Notes under the pieces: generated by a model
Database searches by the model: none
Seen by the model: only the letters and a program-made list of their open reading frames with translations
Told to the model about the DNA's origin: nothing
Shown: in pieces, positions 11,166 through 21,786 of the stretch
Numbering within the stretch: position 1 is the stretch's first letter
Layout of the letters: each line of letters starts with the position of its first letter
From: Artemia franciscana
Taxonomy: Eukaryota > Arthropoda > Branchiopoda > Anostraca > Artemiidae
Assembly (NCBI RefSeq): GCF_032884065.1
Contig: NW_027062697.1
Coordinates: forward strand, 1 to 64,000
DNA length: 64,000 nt
Direction: 5' to 3'
Position numbers and translations under genes: made by a program

Positions 11166-13350
11166 TGAATTAGTGATATCCAATTAACCCAATTGGAAAA
11201 TTTACTGAAATGCCCTCAGGGTACTCATACAACAAAACAAAACTGTATCCCCAATTCTGGGCATAGTACACATATATACCCAAAAACAAAAAGCTACTTC
11301 CAAAAACGCACGAATATTCTTACCTTATAAAGAGTAACTACGTTTGTCTTAAAAATTGTTTCTAACGCCAGCAGTTTGCCATCTATAATGAAATTTTTGG
11401 AAAGCTATAGATTTAGAAAGTGACTGCTCCGTTTCATGGAGAGAGCCCTTTATGACTGTATAGCTACTGAAATTACAAGAGATAAAAAGGTCGCCTTGAT
11501 TTACATGGCTTCCTGAGTATATTAGCTTATTTCAGCTTGATGGTTTATACGTTGTGAACCATTTATGGGTTACCTGGGCCATTAACGTAAGGCAACATTA
11601 ATAATTTTATCTGAGATCTTGAGATTTCAGCTTCGAGCTAGGTATCTTTGAAAAAGAATACATTTGAAATTATTGTTTTATCCTATCAACAGATCAGTAG
11701 CAAATAAAAAAAATAGTGTTGATATCAAAAACAAGTTATCGTAGCTAAGTTTCTAGTATTTCTTTTATAAAAAAAACACCTTGAATTCCAAACTGGCTTT
11801 TGACTCTCAAAGACAGTGGAAAGAATAATTGATTTTTTGAGTCGTAATAAAAGATAACGCAACCAGATTGCATAATAATAATAAAAAAACAATCGAAAAT
11901 TCTATTTTATTGAGAAAACTTCTATATGCAGATATTCAGTGTTTAGGACTAGCAGGTTTTTAACAAGTGAATGAGAATCAGTTAAAAATAAGCTAAAATG
12001 TGTTCCAATAAAAAAAAACTGACGGGGTACATTTTGCTTTTGAAGGGTGTAGTTTTATTTAAAAATCAATTGATTGTTAATAATCGAAATTTTACGGACA
12101 AAATACGGTGTCAAGTGATTTCGCTAATTTAATATTTTTACTTTCATATTCTGACCAGTCAAAACTGAAAAAAAATACAGTGCTGCCCTGAAGCTTCTTT
12201 TTATGGACGAAAGAAAGAAAAAGTTACTGGAAATAAAGGTTCTTAGGTATGAATAGACGTTAGATGAGCTCAAAAGATATTTTAAAATTTTGTATCTTAG
12301 GTGGTTTAACAAAAACGTACGCTTTTGTAAAATTTCAAAAACCTGGGATTGTTGCAGTAAATGCATATATATTAAAGTAATCGGAGGACATACATCCCCA
12401 CGTCGGATTTCGCCAAATACATTCAATAAAATTGATCAACCCTATTTTTGCTTTACTAATTGTAAAAGATCGGAAGAAGGCTCATTTGAAAGGAAATCAA
12501 AGCAACCGCAAAAGAGATTCCATTTTGTGCCAAATGCTGTTCACATACCTGACCTTAGGATGGCCAGTTAGCTTGTATACTGGTTCGATGCATTACTGAA
12601 ATGCTGGCTATCTCTGAAACTTCAAAACTGTTTTTTGGACCAATTAGCATTCAATTTAGCAAAACCAAGACAAAAATAAGTAAAAACAACGTAAAAACTA
12701 CTAAGAGTAGATATACAATACATGTTAACCTATTAATAGATGCCTTATTTTTCAATTCCCATATTCACACTAACAGGTATAAAAGATATATAATATGCCG
12801 CTATTCTTTTCCCTCGTACTTACACCCCGGTGTTTTAAATGTCTCTTGAACCTTCTATTCGTTCCTTTTTTTTCGAGGAAGATCGTTCAAGATAGTAGCG
12901 CAACCCCAGAGGAAAGTTCTTGGTTCTTAGCGTGTCCTTCTTCAGCTAATTGAAACAAACTGTGTGCTTTCGCGTCTGCCTTGTCAGTGGGTCAAAGGAG
13001 GGAGCAATGTGAGAGAAATTTTCTGAGGAAAACAAATTTATATACTTGGAGAAAACAGCCATCAATACAACTACGTCAACCTTTCATTTAGAAGCAGGAG
13101 TGAGTCATACGTAGACGCCCAACCTCTAAACATGACAAAAAGTATCTATCTTCACATTACACTCAACTTTTGACACGGGATATCATATAATGATTGATAG
13201 ATTTTTTTAACTGATTTCCAAAATGATGTCAGTTATACTTTTTAATGACACCGTGTATGATAGATGCCCTGAAATAAATGACGTCACGTCGAAACTTAAA
13301 ATCAAACATGAAAACGAATGATATCGTTTATAATGACGTTATTTGTGCCA
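11166..13350. other. Long intergenic stretch, nothing recognised
   Basis: AT-rich. Frames of 82-100 codons occur on both strands at 12124-12850, but they overlap in opposite directions, are low complexity and match no family I know. I see no repeat shared with the rest of the window. Confidence 0.5.
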
Positions 13351-13358
13351 TATAAAAG
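13351..13358 (+). promoter_or_regulatory. Possible TATA box before the SKI2 copy
   Basis: TATAAAAG lies about 80-90 bp upstream of the first readable helicase codons, and an initiator-like TTCACCTC follows 22-30 bp downstream. The spacing suits a polymerase II core promoter, but short AT motifs are common in this DNA. Confidence 0.3.
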
Positions 13359-13435
13359 GATGCATACAGCAAATTCACCTCAATAGATTATAGAATTTTA
13401 AAGATGAATATTCAATCCACTTTTTTTGACAGTCT

Positions 13436-14320
13436 TAAATCCAGTGGCAAAGACACAAGGAGATAACGACTGAAGGTAAAATTAAAGATTCCGAAGGTTC
13501 AAAAGTTCACCTGGCACTTCCGAAAATTCCTAAGCAAGACCGAACATTATGGGCTGAAACCGTTAATGTCAGTGAAGCTGTTGATTTTGACAGTATGTTT
13601 CCCAACCCTGCATTCAAATGGAAGTTTGAGCTTGACAGCTTTCAGAAACATGCTATTATTAAATCGGAGAAAGGTGAAAGTGTTCTTATCGCTGCAGGAA
13701 AAACATACATCAAAGCCTTGTCCAACCAGAAATTTAGAGAGTTTAGAAGTACTTTTGAAGACGTCGGGATTATAACAGGAGATGTCCAGATCAATCCAAA
13801 GGCGAGTTGTGTTATAATGACGACCGATATTTTAAGATCCATGCTGTATAATGGGCAAAGTTCAGTTCAAGACCTAGAATGGGTCATATTTGATGAAGTT
13901 CATTACATGAACGATTCTGAACGAGGTGTCGTATATGAAGAAGTATTAATTCTTTTACCAGAACACGTGGGAATCATCATGTTGAGTGCCACTGCTCCCA
14001 ATACCTTGGAATTTGCGTCATGGGTTGGCATAACGAAGAAAAGAAAGATGTATGTTATAAGCACACCGAAGAGGCCTGTACCTTTAGAACATTATATATA
14101 TACAGGACAATCTAGAAAATCACAGGAGCATAAATTTCTTATTTTAGGAGCTGAGGGAACTCTACTGAATAAAGGCTATTTAGATGCTATAGAAGCAAAG
14201 AAACCAAAAGAGAAAGTCCATGCTCAACAGAAAGACACTGAAAAAGGCCTCTCGGAGGAGGTAGACGATATTATGATCATAGATGCAATAAAAAAGAAGG
14301 CAATCAGGTTAAAAACGTGA
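13436..14320 (+). pseudogene. SKI2 copy, segment 1: RecA1 domain
   Basis: Readable from about 13440 ([13 protein letters not shown]) through [16 protein letters not shown] (Q-motif region), then a shortened Walker A (GKT at 13697-13705), DEVH box (13892-13903) and LSATAPN (motif III, about 13984). The four residues before GKT and roughly 20 residues after it that the family normally has are absent. This should abolish nucleotide binding. The frame ends at TGA 14318-14320 because of a missing A. Confidence 0.85.
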
Positions 14321-15171
14321 CAGCTATTGCTACCCCTACTCCAAAATGGGGCCCACAGCACCAAAAGCAGCTTTGGATTCGAGTACTTGATCATCTTCGT
14401 TCCGAGGATAAGCTCCCTGTTATTTGTTTTACTTTGTCAAGGAGCAAATGCGATTCAAATGCAAATTTATTGGCTTCTGTTGACTTAACAACAGCAAAAG
14501 AAAAAGATGCTATTGCTCAGTTCTTGCACATATGCTTGGACAAACTCAAAGGCTCAGACAAGAATCTTCCACAAGTTATTCAAATGTCAAGTCTGTTAAA
14601 CCGAGGAATAGGTGTCCATCACAGTGGAATATTGCCAATTTTAAAAGAAGTTGTTGAAATGCTGTTCCAAGATGAGAAGGTTAAGCTGCTATTTGCAACT
14701 GAGACTTTTGCAATGGGAGTAAATATGCCTGCTCGCTCAGTAGTTTTTGACGATATAATGAAACACGACGACAAAGGTCGAAGACAATTGCTGCCTTCGG
14801 AATATATACAGATGGCTGGACGTGCTGGAAGGCGAGGTTTAGACTCTACTGGCACTGTTCTAATATTATGTAAAGATAATGTGTCGGAATTGGAAAGCCT
14901 TCAAAAAATGATGCTCGGAAAATCTCAAAAATTAGAATCGCAGTTTCGTGTGACTTATTCGATGATATTGAATTTACTGAGAGGAAAACAATTAAGAGTT
15001 CAAGACGTGATGAAACTAAGCTTTGGGGAGGTTCATTTCCGCTCAAAAATCGAACAACTTGAAAAGGAAATGAAACAAAGAGAGAAACCCCGAAAACTTT
15101 ACTGTAACACGTGCTCAGATATTGAAAGCTTTTATGAGGCTGCTGGAAAGTATCTAGAAAAAAAAAGCTGA
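14317..15171 (+). pseudogene. SKI2 copy, segment 2: RecA2 domain
   Basis: Begins at the shifted frame with [14 protein letters not shown]. It contains [18 protein letters not shown] (motif IV/V region), [15 protein letters not shown] (motif V) and [15 protein letters not shown] (motif VI, about 14808-14847, arginine fingers intact), then the start of the winged-helix/arch region. It ends at TGA 15169-15171 after an extra A in a 9-A run. Confidence 0.85.
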
Positions 15172-16429
15172 AGTGTACAAGCACGTTTTACACCCCCAAG
15201 TAATTAAGGCATTTAAACCTGGACGTTTTTTAACAGTCGTCGACGATGAATGTGTTTTAAAACTTGGTCTCCTTTTAGATGTCAATAACCTTTCTAAAGA
15301 GCCCATTTTTAAGACTTTAGTCCTTTGTGGGAGCAGAGAAATAAAGAGAGAAAACTCAATGAAAAAAAAACCAGATAAAACGAGACCGAAATCTGCCCTA
15401 ACACCAAAAATGGTAGCCCTTGTAAAACATACATATTTTGTTCCACATGGTCGGGACGGTGACGTTTTATCTTTGAAGGTAGAAGACATTGCAGATGTTA
15501 CCAACTCCACCCTAAAAATAGATTGCAAGGCCATATTAAATGACTGGAACGCAAAACCAAAGGAAGATTCTCCTTGTTCTAAATTTGTGAAAGCAGTTGA
15601 TACCTTATTGCGTATATCAAAAGATCCCAACTTCAGTTACCTTAATCTGGTAGAATATTTAAAACAGAAAACCTTGGACATGGTTTTGCTAGTGCAAGAG
15701 CTGCAAAAAATCAAACCAAAATATGAGGATTTCAATTGTTGCTTGTCCTCATCTTTTGATGACCATTTGAATTTCACTATGCAAGAGCGAGAAGAATACG
15801 ATCAGTTGGCTTACCTCACATCGGACGAGCGTCTTGGTAATTCAACAGAATATGCTGCAAAATTGAATGTTTTGAAATCTTTCGATTATGTTAATTTAGA
15901 TAACATAGTTCAACTGAAGGGACAGGTAGCGTGCAGGATTGGAAAACAAGAATTAATGCTGACCGAGTTATTATTCCACAATATTTTGACAGATTTACCA
16001 GAAGAGGATATTGCAGCATTACTATCATGTTTAGTTTTCAATCAAAAGACTGAGATGGGGCCAAACCTTACTCCTTCTCAAAAGGAAACTATAGATCGCA
16101 TTCAAAAGTTAGCAAGGGACATTGGTGAAACTCAAAAACACTTCGGTTTACTAGAAGATGTTGATGACTATGTTGATCAGTTTCAATTTAGCCTAGTTGA
16201 GGTGGTCTATAAATGGACGATGGGTGTGTCATTTAGAGAAATAATAGAACTGACTGACGTCCAGGAAGGCTCGATAGTAAGAGTGATACAGCAACTTCTA
16301 GAGACTTTAGAGGATCTTCGTAAAGCCGCTCAAATTCTTGGTAATCCAACACTCGAAAGTAAGATGGAGGCTGCTTCAACAAAAATAAAGTGTGATATTG
16401 TTTTCCAAGGCAGTCTATATTTAGAGTGA
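15167..16429 (+). pseudogene. SKI2 copy, segment 3: arch insertion and DSHCT domain
   Basis: Continues in the original frame as [20 protein letters not shown], then a lysine-rich insertion (15350-15410) typical of the SKI2 arch. The complete C-terminal DSHCT domain follows: LPEEDIAALLSCLVF, then VYKWTMGVSFREIIELTDVQ, and the end SKMEAASTKIKCDIVFQGSL. The natural stop is at 16427-16429. This 418-codon segment is uninterrupted. Confidence 0.85.
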
Positions 16430-16814
16430 ACTTCGTATAAGTAAAAGGTAGTAAAGGTAGGTAGTATAAGTAAAATTATTGAAAAAGGTGAATATTGTGA
16501 GCTTAGACTTCCTCTTACAGTTAGCCTTGAATTTGCATGTCTCCAATTTTTTACCATGTAAAATAAACCATATGTTTCTTATATTTTTTAAGATTTAATT
16601 AGGATTTAGTAAGGTTTTGCTTTATTATAAACTTCGGTAGATGGTTTCTTATTTTATGATGGAAATTCAGTGGAATGGAAGTGTGTAATCTGTAAGCTTT
16701 TTGCCTTAGAAAAATTCTTCTAAATTTCAGGAAACCGTAGGATTAAATTGATTAATTTTACGGGTTTATAACCACAGTGTTTTCACAGTTACATTAAGCA
16801 TCACAACGTAAGAG
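16430..16814. other. Intergenic between the helicase copy and retroelement
   Basis: GTAGTAAAGGTAGGTAGTATAAG-like short repeats at 16440-16470; AT-rich otherwise. No poly-A tail can be assigned to the helicase copy. Confidence 0.5.
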
Positions 16815-17061
16815 AGATAGAGAGAGAAAGATGGGTTTATTAATATAAATAACAAAACAAAACAAGCAAATGGCCCGAAGCAAAGCTTGTTTGGGCTTAC
16901 AACCCCAATACACATACAAATAAAACAATACGAAAAAGAAGAAAAAATATAAAGAAAAGAAAAGGAAAAGAAAAAAGAAGGAAAGAAGAAGAAAAAAATC
17001 AATTACCCTGCATTTCAATCGAAACGGATTTACACTTCAAAAGAGACAAAACAATAAGAAA

Positions 17062-17680
17062 CTAAAACCACTTTACCAGTATCGCCAAAATCAAAACCAA
17101 CATCTTTGCTCCACTTGAGGTCCACTCAACTATCAAAACCATAAATATTAGGCAAAATAGCTTTAATTCCTGCCGAAATTCAAAAAAACTATCGATGTTT
17201 CTCAAAGTCGTAGGTAAACAGTTCCATGCATGGGGTCCTAGATGCCGAATAGAAAATTGAGATCTACGAGTAATAGAAAGCGGACGACGAATTATATCGG
17301 ACTGTCTCGTAGAATGTGTATGAATATCACTTCCTAATTCAAACATACTTTTAAAACATATTGGTAAACAATTTTGAAAATATTTATATATAAACAGGCT
17401 TCGATAAAAAATAATAAGTCCTGCTAAAGGCAAGATTTTGCATTCTATATACCTTTTTTGTACCGAGTCTTTAAAACCTACACCACATAATACTCGAAGC
17501 GCTTTATTCTGCAAAACTCGAACACAATGGAGAAGAAATGTATTACCCCAAACATTGCAACAGTATAGCAGATAAGGATGAATTAAGGAATAATATATTG
17601 TTCTTAAAATATCTCTTGGGAAAATATACTGCAACTTTCTTAAAATGCCAACATTCCTAGCGAGTTTAAGACTAATATAT
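17062..17680 (-). pseudogene. Retrotransposon RT, C-terminal segment
   Basis: Continues in another frame: SLKLARNVGILRKLQYIFP, then ILRTIYYSLIHPYLLYCCNV, ALRVLCGVGFKDS and HLGPHAWNCLPTTLRN. The YxSLIHPYLxYC and GxxxWNxLPxxLRN pattern is the conserved C-terminal region of LINE polyproteins. It ends at a stop near 17062. Confidence 0.75.
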
Positions 17681-18150
17681 GTTTTCTAAAGCTGAGAAAT
17701 TCATCAATTAAAACTCCTAGATATTTTGTACAATTTATTCTTAAAATACTCATACCAGCAATATTAAGTCTGTCTATCCAAGGGTAATAATTTGAGCTCC
17801 TACCATACCATAAAAAGCAAGATTTACTATAATTCAAATTTAACTTATTAAGCTTCATCCAATTTTGTACAAACTCCAGACAAGAACTAATACGACTCAA
17901 CAGCTGAATTCCTCTTCGTGCAGCCACAGCTATATGAGTGTCATCCGCAAAGCTGGGAACAATTACGTTTTCCCCGTCACATCCAATGTCAAGATCATAC
18001 GAAATCATATTAAAAGCTCTATATAAATCATTTATAAAAATTAGAAATAACAGGGGACCAAGAACAGATCCTTGAGGTACTCCAAATTTAACACTACTAA
18101 CTGAAGAAACATTATCTCCTAGTTGTACATATTGAGTTGTAAGAGTTGTA
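17640..18150 (-). pseudogene. Retrotransposon RT, palm segment
   Basis: Readable as VPQGSVLGPLLFLIFINDLY, then FADDTHIAVAARRGIQ, carrying the catalytic FADD box (17940-17951), then NKLNLNYSKSCFLWYG and TKYLGVLIDEFLSF. It ends at a frameshift-induced stop at 17640. Family: LINE RT of the Jockey/CR1 group, judged by motif spacing. Confidence 0.75.
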
Positions 18151-19424
18151 AGATTAGTTGACTAAGTTGTCATAAGTGTAAGACTATAAGACTAGTTGTA
18201 AGAATATACAGAAAATATTCCAACAGTGAATTTTTCGTGAATCTAACGCATTCTGCGTTGGTTGACATCATTTATCTTATAGTCTTGTTCTTCTATTATA
18301 ATCCTTATGGAGGACTACATTGTCAAAAAGGTCTTAAAACTAAAAATATTCTAATCGTCTCTACTACCGCTTATTTATTAACTGTCTGTATGAGTCTGCA
18401 TGAAATATAACGTATTCAAATATGTTCCAATCAAAAATGTTTCAGGAATTAAAAAATAAAAAGCAACCCTCCTCGCTAGCACAGACAGTTTTCAAAACAC
18501 ATCCAATAAAGAATATTAGATAGCCACTTTCTTCAACATAGTGAAACTGGAAGTCGTCCTACCCTAGTCCCAAACAATAAAAATTCAGCTTAAATTGTTT
18601 GTAATTTATGATTTTTGACCAAAAACCACATTAATGAGTAGTGTAGCCGTAATGGCGCTGGAAGTCGCCCGGCCCCAGTTCACACCAATAAAAATTCAAC
18701 TAACGTTGTTGCTACGATTTTTCATTTTTATGTACACAATTAATTAATTTTATATTCTTTTACCAATGATTGCTCACTTCTAGAAATTGTGCTTCTTACA
18801 AATATGAAAATAACATCGCTTTTAGTCTCTTACCCTACAACCAAACAAAGAAAAGGCTGTCAACAAAACTTGAATGTTTGATTAAATACTACAACTACTG
18901 TGATGATTGGTCAATAGTTGAGACTAAAGAACAGAGTATCTTTCAAAGTAAATAGTAAAAAAGTATAAAGAGAGTACCTTCCAAAAGAATTTTGTCAAGC
19001 ACCCCAATACTCAACCAAACTCGAGATAATCCTGTATTTGATTTTTTAAAGGTAACTTACTAATGCTGAAATAAATTTTAAAAACCAAAATGATGACCAT
19101 ATCATATGGTTACTACAGTTACTCATCAATCTTGACTCGCGAAGACCAGAAATTGGAATGTGTTAAGAATCAATATGGGTTATTCTTTGCCAATTCCTGG
19201 TACAATACCATAAAATATTGAGTTCCTCCCTTGCGAACAATATGGGCATGACTAACATTGGACGTTCGAATGCACGGATTCCTGCATTCTTAAAGCCATG
19301 AAAAAAACCCGAGCATGAGATTATTGATGCAGAATATATTAGTAATATAAAAGAGGTAGCAGAAAAATCTATGTAAAATAGGACCTCTAACATTTAACAA
19401 GTAGTTAGCTATTTTATAGAAGGG
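18151..19424. other. Intergenic with a small duplicated block
   Basis: 18545-18600 and 18655-18710 share CTGGAAGTCG, CCCCAGT/CCCTAGT and CAATAAAAATTCA, giving a diverged ~112-bp two-copy repeat. No gene is recognised; 60-76-codon frames at 18770-19480 look random. Confidence 0.5.
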
Positions 19425-19772
19425 TACAACAACAAAAGAGAGAATAATGAGGACTTTTTTCCCAAGACAGTGAACCAACAAAACCTATTTGAATATTTCG
19501 GCCCTATATCTAAGGGCCGTCTTCAGCAAAGGAAAAAATAAAAAACAATAAAACACTTACAATAAAAGTTCTCAGTTAAAAATCCATTTTTTATTTTAAA
19601 ATAGCCTTGGCATCATTACTTCTTAACGAAAAGTTCAGCCAAGACTGTCTGATAAAATCTAACATTTTACAAGATAAAAAGGTTCATTCATTTCACTAAC
19701 TGTATTTATTAAAAATTGGATTGATTTCTTATTGCGATATTTGCCTTCTCTGCAGCTAATCTGATAGTTCTT
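19425..19772 (-). repeat. PLE left inverted terminal copy
   Basis: Near-identical reverse complement of 21440-21786, from GTACAACAACAAAAGAGAG at its outer edge to GCTAATCTGATAGTTCTT at the inner edge. Confidence 0.85.
19490..19531 (-). ncRNA. Hammerhead-like motif, left PLE end
   Basis: Mirror copy of the motif at 21680-21728: core boxes on the minus strand correspond to plus positions 19522-19528 (CTGAAGA) and 19498-19501 (GAAA). Confidence 0.55.
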
Positions 19773-19774
19773 AT

Positions 19775-21010
19775 GTTAAATCAACCCATGACCAGACTGA
19801 TCAATTTGCTCAAAAAGTAATAAATGAATTAAAAACTTTGAAAGAAAATGGCAGAATCACTCCACAGTTGTACAATAAATTCCTCCCTCGTGGTGTTTTT
19901 TGCTCAAAGTTTTATGGATTACCAAAATTGCACAAACAAGGCATTCCTCTAAGACCCATTGTAGCTAGCACAAAATCACCTGCCTCAAACATTGGAAAAT
20001 GGTTATGCACTGCATTTAAACCATTGCTTCACTCCCAAAAATCTTATATAAAAAATTCAGTTGATCTTGTAGAAAAATTGAAACAAATAGACATTTCTGA
20101 AAATTCCATATTAAGCAGCTTTGACATAGTTTCTATGTATACTAGTATTGATGTTTCAAAATCTGAACAATTATTACAAAATAAACTGGAAAACAATTAC
20201 CATCTAATCGAAGAGTCAGCAATAGGTCTAGACATTGATGTTCTCATGCATTTGGTTAAATTATGTAACAAATATTCCATGCACTTCCAGTTTCGAGATT
20301 CATATTACAACCAGGTAAGGGGCCTTCCTATGGGAGCACCTCTATCAGGCCTACTCGCAAATATTTTCGTCGAAAATCTTGAAAATTGGGCCCTAGATTC
20401 GTATTTTCTTAATCATGTGTTTTGGGGACGTTTCATGGACGACATAATTTCAGTTTGGAATTATGGCGAAAGTGAACTTAAAGGTTTTCTAGAACATTTA
20501 AATACTTACGATAGAAACCTGCAATTCACTCTAGAGACCGAAACAGATGGAAAAATACCTTTTTTAGATGTATTGATAATACGCAGTGTGAATAAACTTG
20601 ATTTTACGGTTTACAGAAAACCTACGCATAATAATAGATACCTTCACTTCAAATCTAACCATCCTCCACAGGTTAAAAGAGGTGTGGTAATATTTCTTGT
20701 GGATAGAGTACTTAATATCTGTTCAGAGCCGTATATTAAAAAAGAATTAAATTTTATTACAGACATACTTTTTGGCAACGGGTACCCAATTTCTCTCATA
20801 AATACTGTTATTGCTCAAAGATTAAAGATGCATTCTTCTAAAGCCTTAAATCCCACACCAGTAAATGATTCAAATAAACCCACAAGCACGATTTACCTAC
20901 CTTATATTCCGAAAATTACTTCAAAAATGAAAAAAGTTTGTTTAAAAAAACAATTTACGTGTTGTATTCACAAGCAATTTAAGTATAATGAATCTTGTCA
21001 ATTCTGGTAA
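19775..21010 (+). CDS. PLE reverse transcriptase (5' truncated)
   Basis: Telomerase-related reverse transcriptase of Penelope-like elements. Open from the left junction (KSTHDQTDQFAQKVINELK), so its true start is lost. Motifs in order are FYGLPKLHKQGIPLRPI, SFDIVSMYTSI (first catalytic Asp), RGLPMGAPLSGLLANIFVEN, the FMDD box in FWGRFMDDIISVWN (second and third Asp) and GKIPFLDVLI. All three catalytic aspartates are present. The frame stops at 21008-21010 and the nuclease continues one frame over, so RT and nuclease are split by a single-base shift around 20990-21010. PLEs usually carry both in one ORF. Confidence 0.85.
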   Translation, partial: VKSTHDQTDQFAQKVINELKTLKENGRITPQLYNKFLPRGVFCSKFYGLPKLHKQGIPLRPIVASTKSPASNIGKWLCTAFKPLLHSQKSYIKNSVDLVEKLKQIDISENSILSSFDIVSMYTSIDVSKSEQLLQNKLENNYHLIEESAIGLDIDVLMHLVKLCNKYSMHFQFRDSYYNQVRGLPMGAPLSGLLANIFVENLENWALDSYFLNHVFWGRFMDDIISVWNYGESELKGFLEHLNTYDRNLQFTLETETDGKIPFLDVLIIRSVNKLDFTVYRKPTHNNRYLHFKSNHPPQVKRGVVIFLVDRVLNICSEPYIKKELNFITDILFGNGYPISLINTVIAQRLKMHSSKALNPTPVNDSNKPTSTIYLPYIPKITSKMKKVCLKKQFTCCIHKQFKYNESCQFW

Positions 21011-21503
21011 GGATAAAACCCCAATTACTCGTCTACGAGGGGTGTATCAAATACCATGTAGTTGTGGAAATAATTACATTGGTCGAACCCACCAAAATTT
21101 AGGAACAAGATTACAGCAACACAAAGAAAGTATTGAAAAAGCGTTAAAATCTAAAAATAACTCTATATCTTTCGATTCAGCTTTAAGTAGTCATATTTTT
21201 GAAAATCCAAACCATTATGTTCTATTTGACGAAACAATTCTAATTAGCAATGACCTAGGAATCAAACAAACTGTCCGTGAGGCAATCGAAATCAAACGAA
21301 ACTTAAATAATAATAAATCCCTAAATAGAGACTTGGGTGAATACACACTCAACCCTATGTACACAAAATTAATTATAGAAAATAATCTAATTCAAAATAA
21401 AACAAAAATAGGAATGAACAAAAACAAGCCCAATATCAAAAGAACTATCAGATTAGCTGCAGAGAAGGCAAATATCGCAATAAGAAATCAATCCAATTTT
21501 TAA
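20988..21503 (+). CDS. PLE GIY-YIG endonuclease domain
   Basis: Translated in a different frame from the RT: MNLVNSGKDKTPITRLRGVY. The GIY-YIG core reads GVYQIPCSCGNNYIGRTHQN, with the following Arg (TRLQQHK) and Glu (REAIEIKRN) of the family in place. This domain cleaves target DNA for endonuclease-plus PLEs. The CxCGxxYIG form with a cysteine pair is typical of PLE nucleases. It ends at TAA 21501-21503. The overlap of 23 nt with the RT frame marks the shift. Confidence 0.85.
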   Translation: MNLVNSGKDKTPITRLRGVYQIPCSCGNNYIGRTHQNLGTRLQQHKESIEKALKSKNNSISFDSALSSHIFENPNHYVLFDETILISNDLGIKQTVREAIEIKRNLNNNKSLNRDLGEYTLNPMYTKLIIENNLIQNKTKIGMNKNKPNIKRTIRLAAEKANIAIRNQSNF

Positions 21504-21786
21504 TAAATACAGTTAGTGAAATGAATGAACCTTTTTATCTTGTAAAATGTTAGCTTTTATCAGACAGTCTTGGCTGAACTTTTCGTTAAGAAGTAATGAT
21601 GCCAAGGCTATTTTAAAATAAAAAATGGATTTTTAACTGAGAACTTTTATTGTAAGTGTTTTATTGTTTTTTATTTTTTCCTTTGCTGAAGACGGCCCTT
21701 AGATATAGGGCCGAAATATTCAAATAGGTTTTGTTGGTTCACTGTCTTGGGAAAAAAGTCCTCATTATTCTCTCTTTTGTTGTTGT
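21440..21786 (+). repeat. PLE right terminal repeat
   Basis: Forward copy of the inverted pair. It contains the C-terminal nuclease codons, a short AT-rich spacer and the hammerhead motif, and ends at CTCTCTTTTGTTGTTGTA. Confidence 0.85.
21680..21728 (+). ncRNA. Hammerhead-like ribozyme motif in PLE end
   Basis: CTGAAGA (21686-21692), one unpaired C, helix II GGCCCT/AGGGCC with a short loop, then GAAA (21713-21716), UAUU and CAAATAGG. The upstream CCTTTG can pair with CAAA.AGG to give helix I. The core matches the CUGANGA...GAAA consensus. Helix III is minimal, as reported for PLE hammerheads. Confidence 0.6.

Larger units (their letters stand above)
13436..16429 (+). pseudogene. SKI2: SKI2-type DExH RNA helicase, intron-less damaged copy
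   Basis: This is a copy of the Superkiller complex helicase (SKIV2L in vertebrates, twister in flies), which feeds RNA 3' ends into the cytoplasmic exosome. The order RecA1 - RecA2 - ratchet/arch insertion - DSHCT domain is preserved over about 1,000 codons with no intron. The N-terminal ~300 residues of the family are missing; an in-frame TAA lies near 13432. Three lesions are visible. A deletion around the Walker A motif leaves [15 protein letters not shown]. One A is missing in the run at 14311-14315. One A is extra in the run at 15158-15166. The two frameshifts restore each other's frame. Both lie in A runs, so sequencing error is possible for them, but the Walker A deletion is not a homopolymer effect. 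The absence of introns suggests retrocopying; no clear poly-A tail is seen. SKI2 fits better than MTR4 because of the FQKHAI and [15 protein letters not shown] context. Confidence 0.85.
16815..18150 (-). mobile_element. 5'-truncated non-LTR retrotransposon (Jockey/CR1-like)
   Basis: The minus strand encodes the second half of a LINE-type reverse transcriptase, from the GVPQGSVLGPLLFLIFINDL motif (18095-18035) to the C-terminal domain, then a ~240-bp 3' region. The 3' end near 16815 finishes in TTAATAAACCCATCTTTCTC and a TCTC microsatellite. A frameshift near 17660-17690 splits the frame. No endonuclease domain is left. The truncation point is about 18150, inside a TTGTAAGAGTTG repeat. Confidence 0.75.
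19425..21786 (+). mobile_element. Penelope-like element (PLE) with inverted ends
   Basis: One ~2.36-kb copy. The right end (21440-21786) is repeated in reverse complement at the left (19425-19772), a known PLE arrangement. The right repeat includes the last ~20 codons of the nuclease. Between them lie a reverse transcriptase and a GIY-YIG endonuclease. The 5' part of the coding region is missing, because the left inverted repeat joins directly to mid-RT coding at about 19773. Hammerhead-like motifs lie in both ends. The element abuts a fragment of the long-inverted-repeat family at 21787. Confidence 0.85.

Noticed and set aside
12124-12571. 93-100-codon overlapping frames on both strands
   Set aside because: Opposite-strand overlap, low complexity and no motif; probably chance.
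15154-15630. 158-codon minus frame
   Set aside because: Antisense shadow of the helicase coding sequence; no domain.
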